DNA of 64,000 bases from Acidiphilium rubrum (GTDB lineage Bacteria; Pseudomonadota; Alphaproteobacteria; Acetobacterales; Acetobacteraceae). A model generated the notes under the pieces. That model was given only the letters and a program-made list of their open reading frames with translations. It ran no database searches and was not told the origin of the DNA. The stretch spans positions 100,683-164,682 of the forward strand of contig NZ_FTNE01000002.1 of the NCBI RefSeq assembly GCF_900156265.1. Reading direction: 5' to 3'. This document shows, in pieces, positions 49,419-57,606 of the stretch. Positions within the stretch are counted from its first letter, which is position 1. Every line of letters starts with the position of its first letter. A program made the translations under genes and the position numbers.

Positions 49419-50861
49419 TCAAGCGGGCCGCAGGTATTCGGGCTTGCCGGGCTCGTGGTGGGCGGGCTCTTCGATATGGCCGAGCGCCTGGTGCCCGTCC
49501 TGCGCGACCGGGCTGACCAGATCGGGGCCCTTGCGGATGATTTTGGCGAGGAAATACCAGGTGCCGCCGAACACCGTCAGTTCGAACGCCATGTAGCCGA
49601 CCAGCCAGAAGATTTCGAGCGGCACCGACATATGGCTGACGCCGGCCGATGTGCGCATCATGCCGTAGACGATCCAGGGCTGGCGGGCGACTTCGCGGGT
49701 CCACCAGCCGGTCCAGACCGCGAGATAGGGCAGGAAGGCGCTGGCCGTGACGGCGCGCAGGAACCATGGGTTGGCGGCGATGGTATCGGCCGACAGGCGC
49801 CGGCGCAGCGCCAGCCAGCCGCCCCAGAAGGCGACCAGCATCATGGCCATGCCCGCCGCGACCATGATCCGGAACGAATAGAACGGTACCACCACCGGCG
49901 GACGGTCCTGCGGCTTGATGCTGTTCAGCCCTTCGACCTTGCCGTTCCAGCTATGGGTTTCCAGCAGGCTGAGCACATGCGGGATGGTGATGGCGAAGGC
50001 GTTGCCGTCGCCCTTGGCGTTCGGCCAGGCAAGGATGTGCCAGCCGGTGTTGACCGAGCCGTCCTTGTTATAGGTGTTGTAATGGCCTTCCATGGCGGCG
50101 AGCGCGGCGGGCTGGTCGTGCGCGATGGTGGCACCCAGGCCGTCGCCCAGATAGACCTGCAGCGGGGCAACCACGACCAGGGCGAGCAACGCAAAGCGCA
50201 GCGGCCGGGCAAACAGCGTGACATTGCGGCGCTTCAGGACGAACCAGGCGCAGACGCCGGCGACAAAGAACAGCGCGAGTTCGAAGGTTGCCACCAGCAT
50301 ATGCGGGAAGCCGTACATGACATCCGGATTGAACAGGGCGGCGACCCAGTCGGTCACCTGGAACACGCCGTGTTTGAACACGATGCCGGCGGGGGTCTGC
50401 ATCCAGGAATTCGCGACCAGGATCCACATCGCCGAAAACGAGGACGAGAGAGCGACGTTGAAGGTCGCGAACAAATGCATCTTTTTGCTGATCTTGCCCC
50501 AGCCGAAGATCATCAGCCCGATGAAACCGGCCTCGTACATGAAGGCGGTGATGGTCTCATAGCCGAGCACCTGGCCGAAGAACGGGCCGGCCGCCTGCGA
50601 GAACGGGCCGTAGAGAATGCCGAACGCCATTTCCATGGTGATGCCGGTGGCGACACCGGCGCCGAAATTGACGATGAACAGCTTCTCGAAGAAGCGCGCC
50701 AGACGATACCAGCGCTCGTCATTGGTCGCGACCCAGCGCCATTCGAAAAAGAACAGAATGACCGCGAGGCCGATGGTGAGCGGCGGATAGAGGATGTGAA
50801 AACTGGTGATCCACGCGAAATCGAGGCGCGAGAGGAAGACCGAGAGTGAATTATCCGACAT
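49419..50861 (-). CDS. cydA: Cytochrome bd-type quinol oxidase subunit I (CioA-like)
   Basis: CydA binds haems b558, b595 and d, oxidises quinol and reduces oxygen to water with high affinity. The 480-residue protein has about nine helices. His22 in SFHILYPPLTIGL corresponds to the conserved N-terminal haem ligand. GWWTREVARQPWIVYGMMRTS carries the quinol-site ARQPW variant of GRQPW. The Q-loop is short, which together with the length fits the cyanide-insensitive (CIO) branch. A high-affinity oxidase suits an organism that must poise oxygen for pigment synthesis. AAAGAG precedes the ATG, and a GbsR-like regulator lies upstream. Confidence 0.94.
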   Translation of the reverse strand: MSDNSLSVFLSRLDFAWITSFHILYPPLTIGLAVILFFFEWRWVATNDERWYRLARFFEKLFIVNFGAGVATGITMEMAFGILYGPFSQAAGPFFGQVLGYETITAFMYEAGFIGLMIFGWGKISKKMHLFATFNVALSSSFSAMWILVANSWMQTPAGIVFKHGVFQVTDWVAALFNPDVMYGFPHMLVATFELALFFVAGVCAWFVLKRRNVTLFARPLRFALLALVVVAPLQVYLGDGLGATIAHDQPAALAAMEGHYNTYNKDGSVNTGWHILAWPNAKGDGNAFAITIPHVLSLLETHSWNGKVEGLNSIKPQDRPPVVVPFYSFRIMVAAGMAMMLVAFWGGWLALRRRLSADTIAANPWFLRAVTASAFLPYLAVWTGWWTREVARQPWIVYGMMRTSAGVSHMSVPLEIFWLVGYMAFELTVFGGTWYFLAKIIRKGPDLVSPVAQDGHQALGHIEEPAHHEPGKPEYLRPA

Positions 50862-50957
50862 TTCTGGCTCTTTCGGGTTCGTTCGGGAGGCGGATGACGG
50901 CGCGGCCCGCGCCGGTGCGGCTGCGGGATGATCGGTTGATCAGGTGTGTCGGGTCGC

Positions 50958-51569
50958 TCATGTTTCCAGTTCCTGATCGTGGCTGCCATCAGAATCGTGA
51001 CTCATGGCGGGCTCGCGGCGGCCCCGACCGATCAGCGGCAGGCGGTTTTTCAGCTCGAGCAGGGCAACGACGCGGCCGCCGAGCTTGAGCAGCTGGGTCA
51101 GATCGGCGGTATCGAGTTTCTGGACGTCTTCCGACCAGCGCATGATCAGTTCGATCAGATCATGCATTTCGCGCAGGCGGGTCTGGGCGTAGCGATCGGC
51201 CTCGCCGCCCGGGGTTTCCATGATGAGTTCGCGCAGGACCGACAAGGTGGGGTCGATTTCGCGGCGCCGCCGTTCCTCGGCGAGGACGCGGACGATCTGC
51301 CAGATATCCCCCAGGGTCGAAAAATGTTCGCGCCGGTCGCCGGGCAGATGTTGCAGCCGCACCAGGCGCCAGGATTGCAGCTCTTTCAGGCCGAGCGAGA
51401 CGTTGGAGCGCGAGAAGCCGAGAATCTCGGCGATTTCGTCGGCCGGCAGCGCGCGCTCGGAGACATAGAGCAACGCGTAGATCTGCCCGACGGTGCGGTT
51501 GATGCCCCAGCGGCTGCCCATTTCGCCGAAATGCAGGGTGAAGGCTTCGGTCAGCGGGGAGAGCTGCAT
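50958..51569 (-). CDS. GbsR/MarR-type transcriptional regulator upstream of cydAB
   Basis: The 203-residue product has a winged-helix domain (about residues 20-85; ADEIAEILGFSRSNVSLGLKELQSW) of the GbsR/MarR group. A helical C-terminal region ends in a charged tail, and the core has the typical EMGSRWGINRTVGQIYALLY opening. It is encoded 96 bases upstream of cydA on the same strand, so it may be co-transcribed with the oxidase. The start at 51569 was chosen because in-frame sequence further up crosses the palindromic operator at 51577-51596. Its signal is unknown. Confidence 0.85.
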   Translation of the reverse strand: MQLSPLTEAFTLHFGEMGSRWGINRTVGQIYALLYVSERALPADEIAEILGFSRSNVSLGLKELQSWRLVRLQHLPGDRREHFSTLGDIWQIVRVLAEERRRREIDPTLSVLRELIMETPGGEADRYAQTRLREMHDLIELIMRWSEDVQKLDTADLTQLLKLGGRVVALLELKNRLPLIGRGRREPAMSHDSDGSHDQELET

Positions 51570-51576
51570 TTTCGAA

Positions 51577-51596
51577 GTTCCAGAAATTACTGGAAC
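51577..51596. promoter_or_regulatory. Palindromic operator GTTCCAG-N6-CTGGAAC
   Basis: A perfect 7-bp inverted repeat with a six-base AT-rich centre lies eight bases upstream of the regulator start codon. This spacing suits autorepression by the dimeric GbsR/MarR-type protein. It is also in the divergent region shared with the glycine-zipper lipoprotein gene. Binding is inferred. Confidence 0.65.
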
Positions 51597-51713
51597 ATGG
51601 ATAATGCGGAAAGCCCGGCTGTCAACCGGCTTCGGCGGTGCCACTTAATGGACATGATCGGCGGGTATCCGCGACACGACGTTCGATCATCATCAACCAT
51701 TGGGATTCCGACC

Positions 51714-51959
51714 ATGAAATTACGCGCTTTTGGTCTTATCGTCGTCCTCGCAGGCGCCACACTCGGCCTGTCGGGCTGCGGCTATACGCCGGGCAGCCGT
51801 GCGCTTTCCGGGGGTGCGATCGGCGCCGGTACGGGCGCGATCATTGGTGCGGCGACCGGCACCGGACCGGCCGGCGGTGCTCTGATCGGCGGTGCGATCG
51901 GTGCGATCGGCGGTGCTGTAACCAGCGCGCGCACGATCAATCTCGGTCATGGGCTCTGA
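51714..51959 (+). CDS. Small glycine-zipper lipoprotein
   Basis: The 81-residue product has a lipoprotein signal with lipobox LGLSGC (modified cysteine at about residue 22). A glycine-zipper segment of alternating GAIGAG and GGALIGG motifs follows, resembling the 2TM glycine-zipper families of outer-membrane-associated proteins (Rick_17kDa/YMGG-like). Such proteins often affect envelope integrity, but no specific role can be given. Longer in-frame sequence upstream overlies the regulator gene and is not coding. Confidence 0.82.
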   Translation: MKLRAFGLIVVLAGATLGLSGCGYTPGSRALSGGAIGAGTGAIIGAATGTGPAGGALIGGAIGAIGGAVTSARTINLGHGL

Positions 51960-52059
51960 AATCGTCGCGGCTCAATGAAATGTTAACCTTTCTGGTCGAT
52001 ACTGGGCTGGCTCGGATCTGACCGGGCCAATCGTTTCGTGCAGATAAGGTTTGATATCG

Positions 52060-53067
52060 ATGATGAGTTCCGAGGACGGGTCGGCTGAATCATTGCTCGC
52101 GCAGGCCGAAATCGACATGATCCTCGGCACGCAGTCCGATTCCGGCGCGCCCGAACCGGCCGCCCCGCCGCTGAACCGGCTGATCCATGGCAATGCGGTG
52201 CGCTACGAACGCCTGCCGATGGCGGAAATCGTGTTCGAGCGGCTCGCCCGCATCCTCGGCGGCAGCCTGCGCAACCTGTTTCAGGACAATGTCGATGTCA
52301 GGCTCGCCGCCCTCGCCTCGCAGCGCCTGACCGAGAGCATCGCCGGGGTCAGCGCGCCGGGCAGCGGGCAAGCCTCGCTGCTGGCGGTGTTTCGCGCGCT
52401 GGAGTGGGACAATCTCGGTATTTTGGTGATCGATTACGACACGATCTATAATCTGACCGAAATCCTGCTCGGTGGCCGCAGCGTGCCGGCGGGCCAGCCG
52501 CACGCGCCCCGCCCGCTCACCTCGATCGAGCGCAATTTGACCGAACGGCTCATCCGCATCGTGCTGCAGGATCTGACGGTGAGTTTCGCGCCGATCTGTG
52601 CGGTGACTTTCGAGCTGGAGCGCACCGAGACCGATCCGCGCTTTGCCGCGGTGGGCCGCAATTCGGGCGCCGCACTGACCGCGCGGATCGGGATGACGAC
52701 GGCGAGCCGGCAGGGTTCGGTCGGCATCATCCTGCCCTATGCCACGATCGAACCGGTGCGCGAGTTGCTGTTGCAGCAGTTCATGGGCGAAAAATTCGGC
52801 CGGGATTCGATCTGGGAGGCGCATCTGGCCGAGGAGCTTTGGCATACCGACATCGAACTGGAAGCCGTGCTCGACCAGCAGACCATGAAGCTGAGCGCGT
52901 TGATGGCGCTGAAAGAGGGCGACATCATGCCGCTCGGCACGCCGAAAGGCGCACCGATTGCATTGCGCTGCGGCGATATCAGCCTGTTCGACGCGCAGCT
53001 TGGCGTGCGCAACGGCCGGATCGCCGCCGCGATCGACCGCAAGGTGACGCCGGTGGATCAGCGCTGA
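52060..53067 (+). CDS. fliM: Flagellar motor switch protein FliM
   Basis: FliM sits in the C-ring, binds phosphorylated CheY and switches rotation. The 335-residue product begins with the CheY-binding peptide LAQAEIDMILG (residues 14-23 or close). It has a CheC-like middle domain (about 55-235) and a C-terminal SpoA domain containing ALKEGDIMPLG. Upstream there is AAGG at the right spacing for the ATG at 52060, and the ATG at 52063 is also possible. It is isolated from other flagellar genes, while fliM normally sits in a fli operon. Its 3' end overlaps the convergent FAD oxidoreductase gene by 10 bases. Confidence 0.92.
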   Translation: MMSSEDGSAESLLAQAEIDMILGTQSDSGAPEPAAPPLNRLIHGNAVRYERLPMAEIVFERLARILGGSLRNLFQDNVDVRLAALASQRLTESIAGVSAPGSGQASLLAVFRALEWDNLGILVIDYDTIYNLTEILLGGRSVPAGQPHAPRPLTSIERNLTERLIRIVLQDLTVSFAPICAVTFELERTETDPRFAAVGRNSGAALTARIGMTTASRQGSVGIILPYATIEPVRELLLQQFMGEKFGRDSIWEAHLAEELWHTDIELEAVLDQQTMKLSALMALKEGDIMPLGTPKGAPIALRCGDISLFDAQLGVRNGRIAAAIDRKVTPVDQR

Positions 53068-54209
53068 TGATCGGCGCGGGCATGGTCCGCCAGATTGGTA
53101 TAGCGGCCCATGAATCGCCGATCGACCCAGTCTTTCCAGAGCCAGACCCAGCGTCCTTCGGCGCTCCAACCGCCTTTCACGGCGATCGCGCGGCAATCGC
53201 CGGTGCCGATCAGCGCAAGGGCGTGGCGCTGCGGCCGAAACGGCACCAGCGCCTGGCCGGACAGCGCGCGACGCAGATTGGCCGCGAGCGGCTTGCCCTG
53301 TCTGACCGCGTAGACACCGGATTTCGGCAACTTCCGGCCGATCACGCTCGCGATATCGCCCGCCGCGAACACCGTTGGGTGCGAGGTTGATTGCAGCGTG
53401 TCGTGCACCGCGATGAAGCCCTTTGGATCGAGTGCAAGACCCGTTTGCGCCAGACCCGATCGCGCAAGCCAGGGCGCGGGCACACCGCCGGTTGCCCAGA
53501 TCACGTCATCGAGGTCGAACCGCGCGCCGTCCGCCGTCGTGCCGATCACCTGGCCGGTGAACACGCCGATGCCGCGCCGGTGCAGGATGCGTTCCAGCCG
53601 GCGGCGGGCTGGCTCTGCGAACCCGGGCAGAATGGTGGCGGCCTGGCCGAACAGGCTGAAACGCGGCGCATCGTCCGGCCGGCCGGCGGCGCGCAGCAAT
53701 CCTTCGAGCCGGACTTGCAAGGCGAGCACCAGTTCGACACCACCGGCACCGGCGCCGACGACGCCGATGTGCAATCGCTCCGGCGTTGCCAGCGTGCGCG
53801 CGCACAACGCCTCCCAATGTGCGAGAAACGGCGCGATCGGCTTGACCCCGATGCCTGATGCGCGCGGCGACGGGCTGGCGCCGATGTCGATCGACAGGCA
53901 ATCGTAAGGCACCGGCGGCCCCGCGCGGCACAGCACGCGCTGGCAAGCGAGATCGAGGCCGGTCGCTTCGTCATGAATAAAGCGCGCACCGGCGAAACGG
54001 CAGAGCGCCGCGACATCGATATGCGCCTCGGCATGGGTGTAATGCCCGGCGATCAGGCCCGGCAGCATCCCCGAATAGGGCGTTTCGGCATCGCGGCCGA
54101 TGACGGTGAGTTCGACGCAAGGTAACGGATTGGTGGCAAAGCCGCGGATCACCGCCACATGAGCGTGGCCGCCGCCGATCAGGACGAGGGTGCGGGCGGC
54201 GGAGGGCAT
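53058..54209 (-). CDS. FAD-dependent oxidoreductase of the SelD-associated type
   Basis: The 383-residue product is a two-dinucleotide-domain flavoprotein. The N-terminal VLIGGGHAHVAVIRGF replaces the usual GxGxxG and is typical of the oxidoreductase domain that is fused to selenophosphate synthetase (SelD) in many bacteria. The NAD(P) motif VGAGAGGVELVLAL and the FAD-binding FAAGDIASV follow. Here the SelD part is absent. Its start at 54209 faces the MFS gene across an R1 element, and the cluster to its right contains rSAM/selenodomain-type partners. Electron donor and acceptor are unknown. In-frame sequence to 54632 is repeat-derived. Confidence 0.87.
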   Translation of the reverse strand: MPSAARTLVLIGGGHAHVAVIRGFATNPLPCVELTVIGRDAETPYSGMLPGLIAGHYTHAEAHIDVAALCRFAGARFIHDEATGLDLACQRVLCRAGPPVPYDCLSIDIGASPSPRASGIGVKPIAPFLAHWEALCARTLATPERLHIGVVGAGAGGVELVLALQVRLEGLLRAAGRPDDAPRFSLFGQAATILPGFAEPARRRLERILHRRGIGVFTGQVIGTTADGARFDLDDVIWATGGVPAPWLARSGLAQTGLALDPKGFIAVHDTLQSTSHPTVFAAGDIASVIGRKLPKSGVYAVRQGKPLAANLRRALSGQALVPFRPQRHALALIGTGDCRAIAVKGGWSAEGRWVWLWKDWVDRRFMGRYTNLADHARADHQR

Positions 54210-54249
54210 GATGGGTTGTTTCGGCGGGGTTTCGGGAGAAGGCAAGGGA

Positions 54250-54374
54250 AGCGCTGCTTTTTTGAAAAAAAGAAACAAAAAACTTTCCGACACTGGGGCA
54301 CCGGCGTTTGGACCACCACGGGCCCAGATTAATGAAGTTTTTTTTGCTTCTTTTTTGTTCACAAAAAAGAAGAC
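54250..54374. repeat. R1 paired element (~125 bp)
   Basis: The left hairpin (GCTTTTTT / AAAAAAAGAAAC, partly diverged) and the right hairpin (CTTCTTTTTT / AAAAAAGAAG, loop GTTCAC) surround a spacer with CTGGGGCACCGGCG and CACGGGCCCAGATTAA. It lies in a divergent intergenic region, where a terminator role is not expected. Confidence 0.87.
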
Positions 54375-54455
54375 CTTCCCTTTCCCTGATCTCTCAGTTG
54401 TAACCATTGACCCGCTTGGCCCGTATTCCCCTATATCGATCACCCAGGGACCCCA

Positions 54456-55850
54456 ATGACCGATCCAGACACCGCCGCGACCGATGCCCATTTGCTCGAG
54501 ACTCTGGCCAACCTGCGCTGGAATCGGTTTCACACCATCGTCGTCCTGCTGTTCGGCCTTGGCTGGGCGCTCGATGCGTTCGAGGTAACGTTGATTGGCA
54601 ATGTGCTGGGCGCGCTGCGCCAGCATTTCCACCTCGGCAGCAACGCCATGTCGTTCATTCTGGCGGCCTGGTTCGCCGGGCTGATGCTCGGCGCTTCGGG
54701 GTTCGGCATCCTGTCCGATCGGTACGGCCGGCGGCGGGTGTTTCTGGCCAGCCTGGTGCTGTACGGCGTGGCGACGCTAGCGACCGCGTTTGCGCCCGAT
54801 CTGGCGGCGTTGATGGTGCTGCGGCTGATTGCGGGCATCGGCGTCGGTGCGGAATATGCGGCGATCAATGCGGCGATCGCGGAGCTGGTGCCGAGCCGGT
54901 CGCGCGGCCGGGCCTCGGCGATCGTGCTGAATTTCTGGCCGGTCGGCAGTTTCGTGGCCGCCCTGCTGGCCTGGCTGGTGCTGTCGGCGTTGCCGGCCGA
55001 CCTCGGCTGGCGGGTGGTGTTCGCGCTCGGCGGCGCCATTGCACTCTCAGCAGCGTGGTTTCGCCGGCATCTGCCCGAAAGCCCGCGCTGGCTGATCGAG
55101 GCGGGGCGGCGCGAGGATGCGCGCGTGATCATCGGCCGGATCGCGGCGGGGCTGACCGATGCGACCACGCTTGCGCCCGCGCCGGTGGTGCAGCGGGTCC
55201 GGCGCGAGGTGAACGGCTTGCGCGTGCTGCTGCGGCACTATCCCGGCCGGCTCGCGCTCGGCGCCGTGCTCGATTTCGCCGAAGCCTCCGGCTACTACGG
55301 CCTGTTCGCGTTTCTGCCGATCGTGGTGCTGCCCGCGCTGCATCTGCCGCCGGCGCGCCTGCCGCTGTTCTATCTGGCGGGCAGTGTCGGCGCGCTGATC
55401 GGCGGGTTCGCCGCCGCATCGCTGCTCGACCGGATCGGCCGCGGGGTCACGGTGGCGGGGTTCTATCTCGCCACCGCGTTGGCGCTGATCGGCTTCGCCG
55501 CGATCACCGGCATGGGTGCCGGGGCGATCATGCTGGGGTTCGCGCTGGTCAATCTGCTGGCGACCGGCAGCTGGATCGCCGCCTACCCGATGTTTGCCGA
55601 ATTGTTCCCGACCAGCCTGCGCGCGACCGGCATCGGCGCTTCGGTCGCGGTCGGGCGGATCGGGGCGGCGCTGTCGCCGTTTCTGGTGGGGTATGTCGGC
55701 GCGCGCAGCATGCCGGCGGCGCTGGTGATGCTGGCGGGATTCTGGGCACTGGGCGCGGTGGCTGTTCTGGTGTGGCGGCGGCGCGGCGGCATCGAGGCGC
55801 GGGGGCTGGCGCTCGAACAACTCGCCGTGGAGCCCGCGCGCTATGTTTGA
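54456..55850 (+). CDS. MFS transporter (sugar/aromatic-acid symporter type)
   Basis: The 464-residue product has 12 membrane helices and sugar-porter-like motifs. These are ALDAFEVTLIGNVLGAL in helix 1, GFGILSDRYGRRRVFL (motif A) after helix 2, RLIAGIGVGAEYAAINAAIAEL in helix 4 and PESPRWL before the central loop. These features match the AAHS/SHS-type families that move organic acids or small organic compounds. It begins the rSAM cluster and overlaps the next gene by eight bases, so it probably moves a substrate or product of that pathway. Confidence 0.88.
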   Translation: MTDPDTAATDAHLLETLANLRWNRFHTIVVLLFGLGWALDAFEVTLIGNVLGALRQHFHLGSNAMSFILAAWFAGLMLGASGFGILSDRYGRRRVFLASLVLYGVATLATAFAPDLAALMVLRLIAGIGVGAEYAAINAAIAELVPSRSRGRASAIVLNFWPVGSFVAALLAWLVLSALPADLGWRVVFALGGAIALSAAWFRRHLPESPRWLIEAGRREDARVIIGRIAAGLTDATTLAPAPVVQRVRREVNGLRVLLRHYPGRLALGAVLDFAEASGYYGLFAFLPIVVLPALHLPPARLPLFYLAGSVGALIGGFAAASLLDRIGRGVTVAGFYLATALALIGFAAITGMGAGAIMLGFALVNLLATGSWIAAYPMFAELFPTSLRATGIGASVAVGRIGAALSPFLVGYVGARSMPAALVMLAGFWALGAVAVLVWRRRGGIEARGLALEQLAVEPARYV

Positions 55851-57606
55851 TGGCGAGCCAGTGGTGCCGTTGATCACAGCGACCGGGCCGGTGCTGATTT
55901 TCGGCGGGCCGTACAGCAATATCCAGGCGACCGAGGCGCTGTTCGATGAGGCGCGGCGGCTCGGCATCGCGCCCGACCAGATGATCTGCACCGGCGATAT
56001 CGTGGCCTATGGCGCCGATCCGCAGGCCTGCGTCGATTTGATCAGGAGCCATCGGGTCGCGACCGTGATGGGCAATTGCGAGGAGCAACTCGCCCAGAAC
56101 GCGCCCGATTGCGGCTGCGGCTTCGCGGCCGGTTCGGCGTGCGACCGGCTTTCGGCCGGCTGGTTCGGCTACGCCAATGCGCGCGTCGATGCGGCCGCGA
56201 AACGCTGGATGGCGGGGCTGCCGCGCCGGATCGACCTTGCGATCGGCGGCCGGCGTCTCGCGATCGTGCATGGCGCGCCGAGCCGGATCAACCGCTTCGT
56301 ATTCGGCTCGGACCCTGAGCCGATGCTTGCCGATGAAATCGCCCTGACCGGTGCGGATGGCGTGATCGCCGGGCATTGCGGCCTCGGTTTCACCCGCATG
56401 GTGGGCGGCAAACTCTGGCATAACGCCGGCGCGGTGGGGCTGCCGGCGAACGATGGCACGCCGCGCGGCTGGTTTTCGGTGCTGACGCCGCACGGCGATG
56501 GGTTCAGCATCACGCCGATGCCGCTCGCGTTCGATCACCGTGCGGCGGCGTTCGCGATGCGCGCGGCGGGGCTGGCCGAGGACTACGCCGGCGCGATCGA
56601 GACCGGGGTTTGGCCCAATTTCGATATCCTGCCGCTGCCGGAACGCGCGGCGACCGCGATGCCGCTGGCGCCCGCAGTGATCGCGGTGCCGGGCGATCCG
56701 CCGGCAGCCGCCGCACCGCCGGCCGATGCGCTGGTCGCGCTGGAGCGGCTGGAAACCCTGTGGGTCAACACCGGCACGCTGTGCAATCTGGCGTGCGCCG
56801 GCTGCTATATCGAGAGCAGCCCGCGCAACGACCGGCTCGCCTATATCGCGCCCGAAATCCTGAAATCCCTGCTGGACGAGGCGCGTGACGTCCAGCCTGA
56901 CCTGCGCGAAATCGGCTTCACCGGCGGTGAGCCGTTCATGAACCCGGCGATCATGCCGATGCTGGGTGATGCGCTCGACCGGGGATATCGCGTGCTGGTG
57001 CTGACCAACGCGATGCGGCCGATGCAGCGGCATTTCGACGCCCTGCGGGCGCTGCACGCGGCGCATGGGGCAAAGCTCGGGGTGCGGGTTTCGCTCGATC
57101 ATTTCACCCCGTCCGGGCATGAGGCGTTGCGCGGCGCCGACAGCTGGCAGCCGGCGCTGGCCGGGCTGCGCGCGCTGGATGCGGCGGGTTTCGCCCCCTC
57201 GGTCGCGGCGCGGTTCGATCCGGCGCTGGCGAGCGAGGCCGAGATCCGGGCGGGGTTTGCCGGGCTGTTCGCGGAAGAGGGCTTCGCCATCGATGCGGCC
57301 GATCCCGCGGCGCTGGTGCTGTTCGCCGAACTCGCGACCGAAACGCCGGTTCCCGGCGTCGCCGCGGCGGCGTGGCAGGCGCTGCGGTCGCGCGGGGCGG
57401 ATGCGATGTGCCGGACCGCGCGGATGGTGGTGCAGCGCAAGGGAGAGTCTCGCGCCTCGATCGTGGCGTGCACGCTGCTGCCCTATGAGGCGCGGTTCGA
57501 TCTGGGATCGACGCTGGCGGCTTCGGCGCGGCCGGTCACGCTCGATCACCCGTATTGCGCGCAATTCTGCGTGTTCGGCGCCTCCTCCTGCATGGGCGCG
57601 CGATGA
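55843..57606 (+). CDS. Metallophosphatase-radical SAM fusion protein
   Basis: This 587-residue protein has two enzymes in one chain. Residues 10 to about 230 form a calcineurin-like metallophosphoesterase with GD at 51-52, GNCE at 77-80, HG at 143-144 and GHCG at 177-180. The first D-x-H motif is replaced by FGGPYSN, so one metal ligand pair may be missing. After a Pro/Ala-rich linker (about 265-300) a radical SAM domain begins with C314-x3-C318-x2-C321 and GFTGGEPFMNP. Several C-terminal cysteines (for example in CAQFCVFGASSC) could hold an auxiliary cluster. It is in an operon with overlaps on both sides. Substrate is unknown. Confidence 0.88.
   Translation: MFDGEPVVPLITATGPVLIFGGPYSNIQATEALFDEARRLGIAPDQMICTGDIVAYGADPQACVDLIRSHRVATVMGNCEEQLAQNAPDCGCGFAAGSACDRLSAGWFGYANARVDAAAKRWMAGLPRRIDLAIGGRRLAIVHGAPSRINRFVFGSDPEPMLADEIALTGADGVIAGHCGLGFTRMVGGKLWHNAGAVGLPANDGTPRGWFSVLTPHGDGFSITPMPLAFDHRAAAFAMRAAGLAEDYAGAIETGVWPNFDILPLPERAATAMPLAPAVIAVPGDPPAAAAPPADALVALERLETLWVNTGTLCNLACAGCYIESSPRNDRLAYIAPEILKSLLDEARDVQPDLREIGFTGGEPFMNPAIMPMLGDALDRGYRVLVLTNAMRPMQRHFDALRALHAAHGAKLGVRVSLDHFTPSGHEALRGADSWQPALAGLRALDAAGFAPSVAARFDPALASEAEIRAGFAGLFAEEGFAIDAADPAALVLFAELATETPVPGVAAAAWQALRSRGADAMCRTARMVVQRKGESRASIVACTLLPYEARFDLGSTLAASARPVTLDHPYCAQFCVFGASSCMGAR

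Noticed and set aside
47764..49596. A 610-codon plus-strand frame opposite cydD and cydB
   Set aside because: The cyd genes on the other strand are unambiguous; this translation is rich in Asp, Arg, Glu and Gly with no recognisable domain.
15898..54374. The regularly recurring R1 hairpins considered as a CRISPR array
   Set aside because: Copies are kilobases apart, lack uniform spacers and occur between unrelated genes; no cas gene is present.
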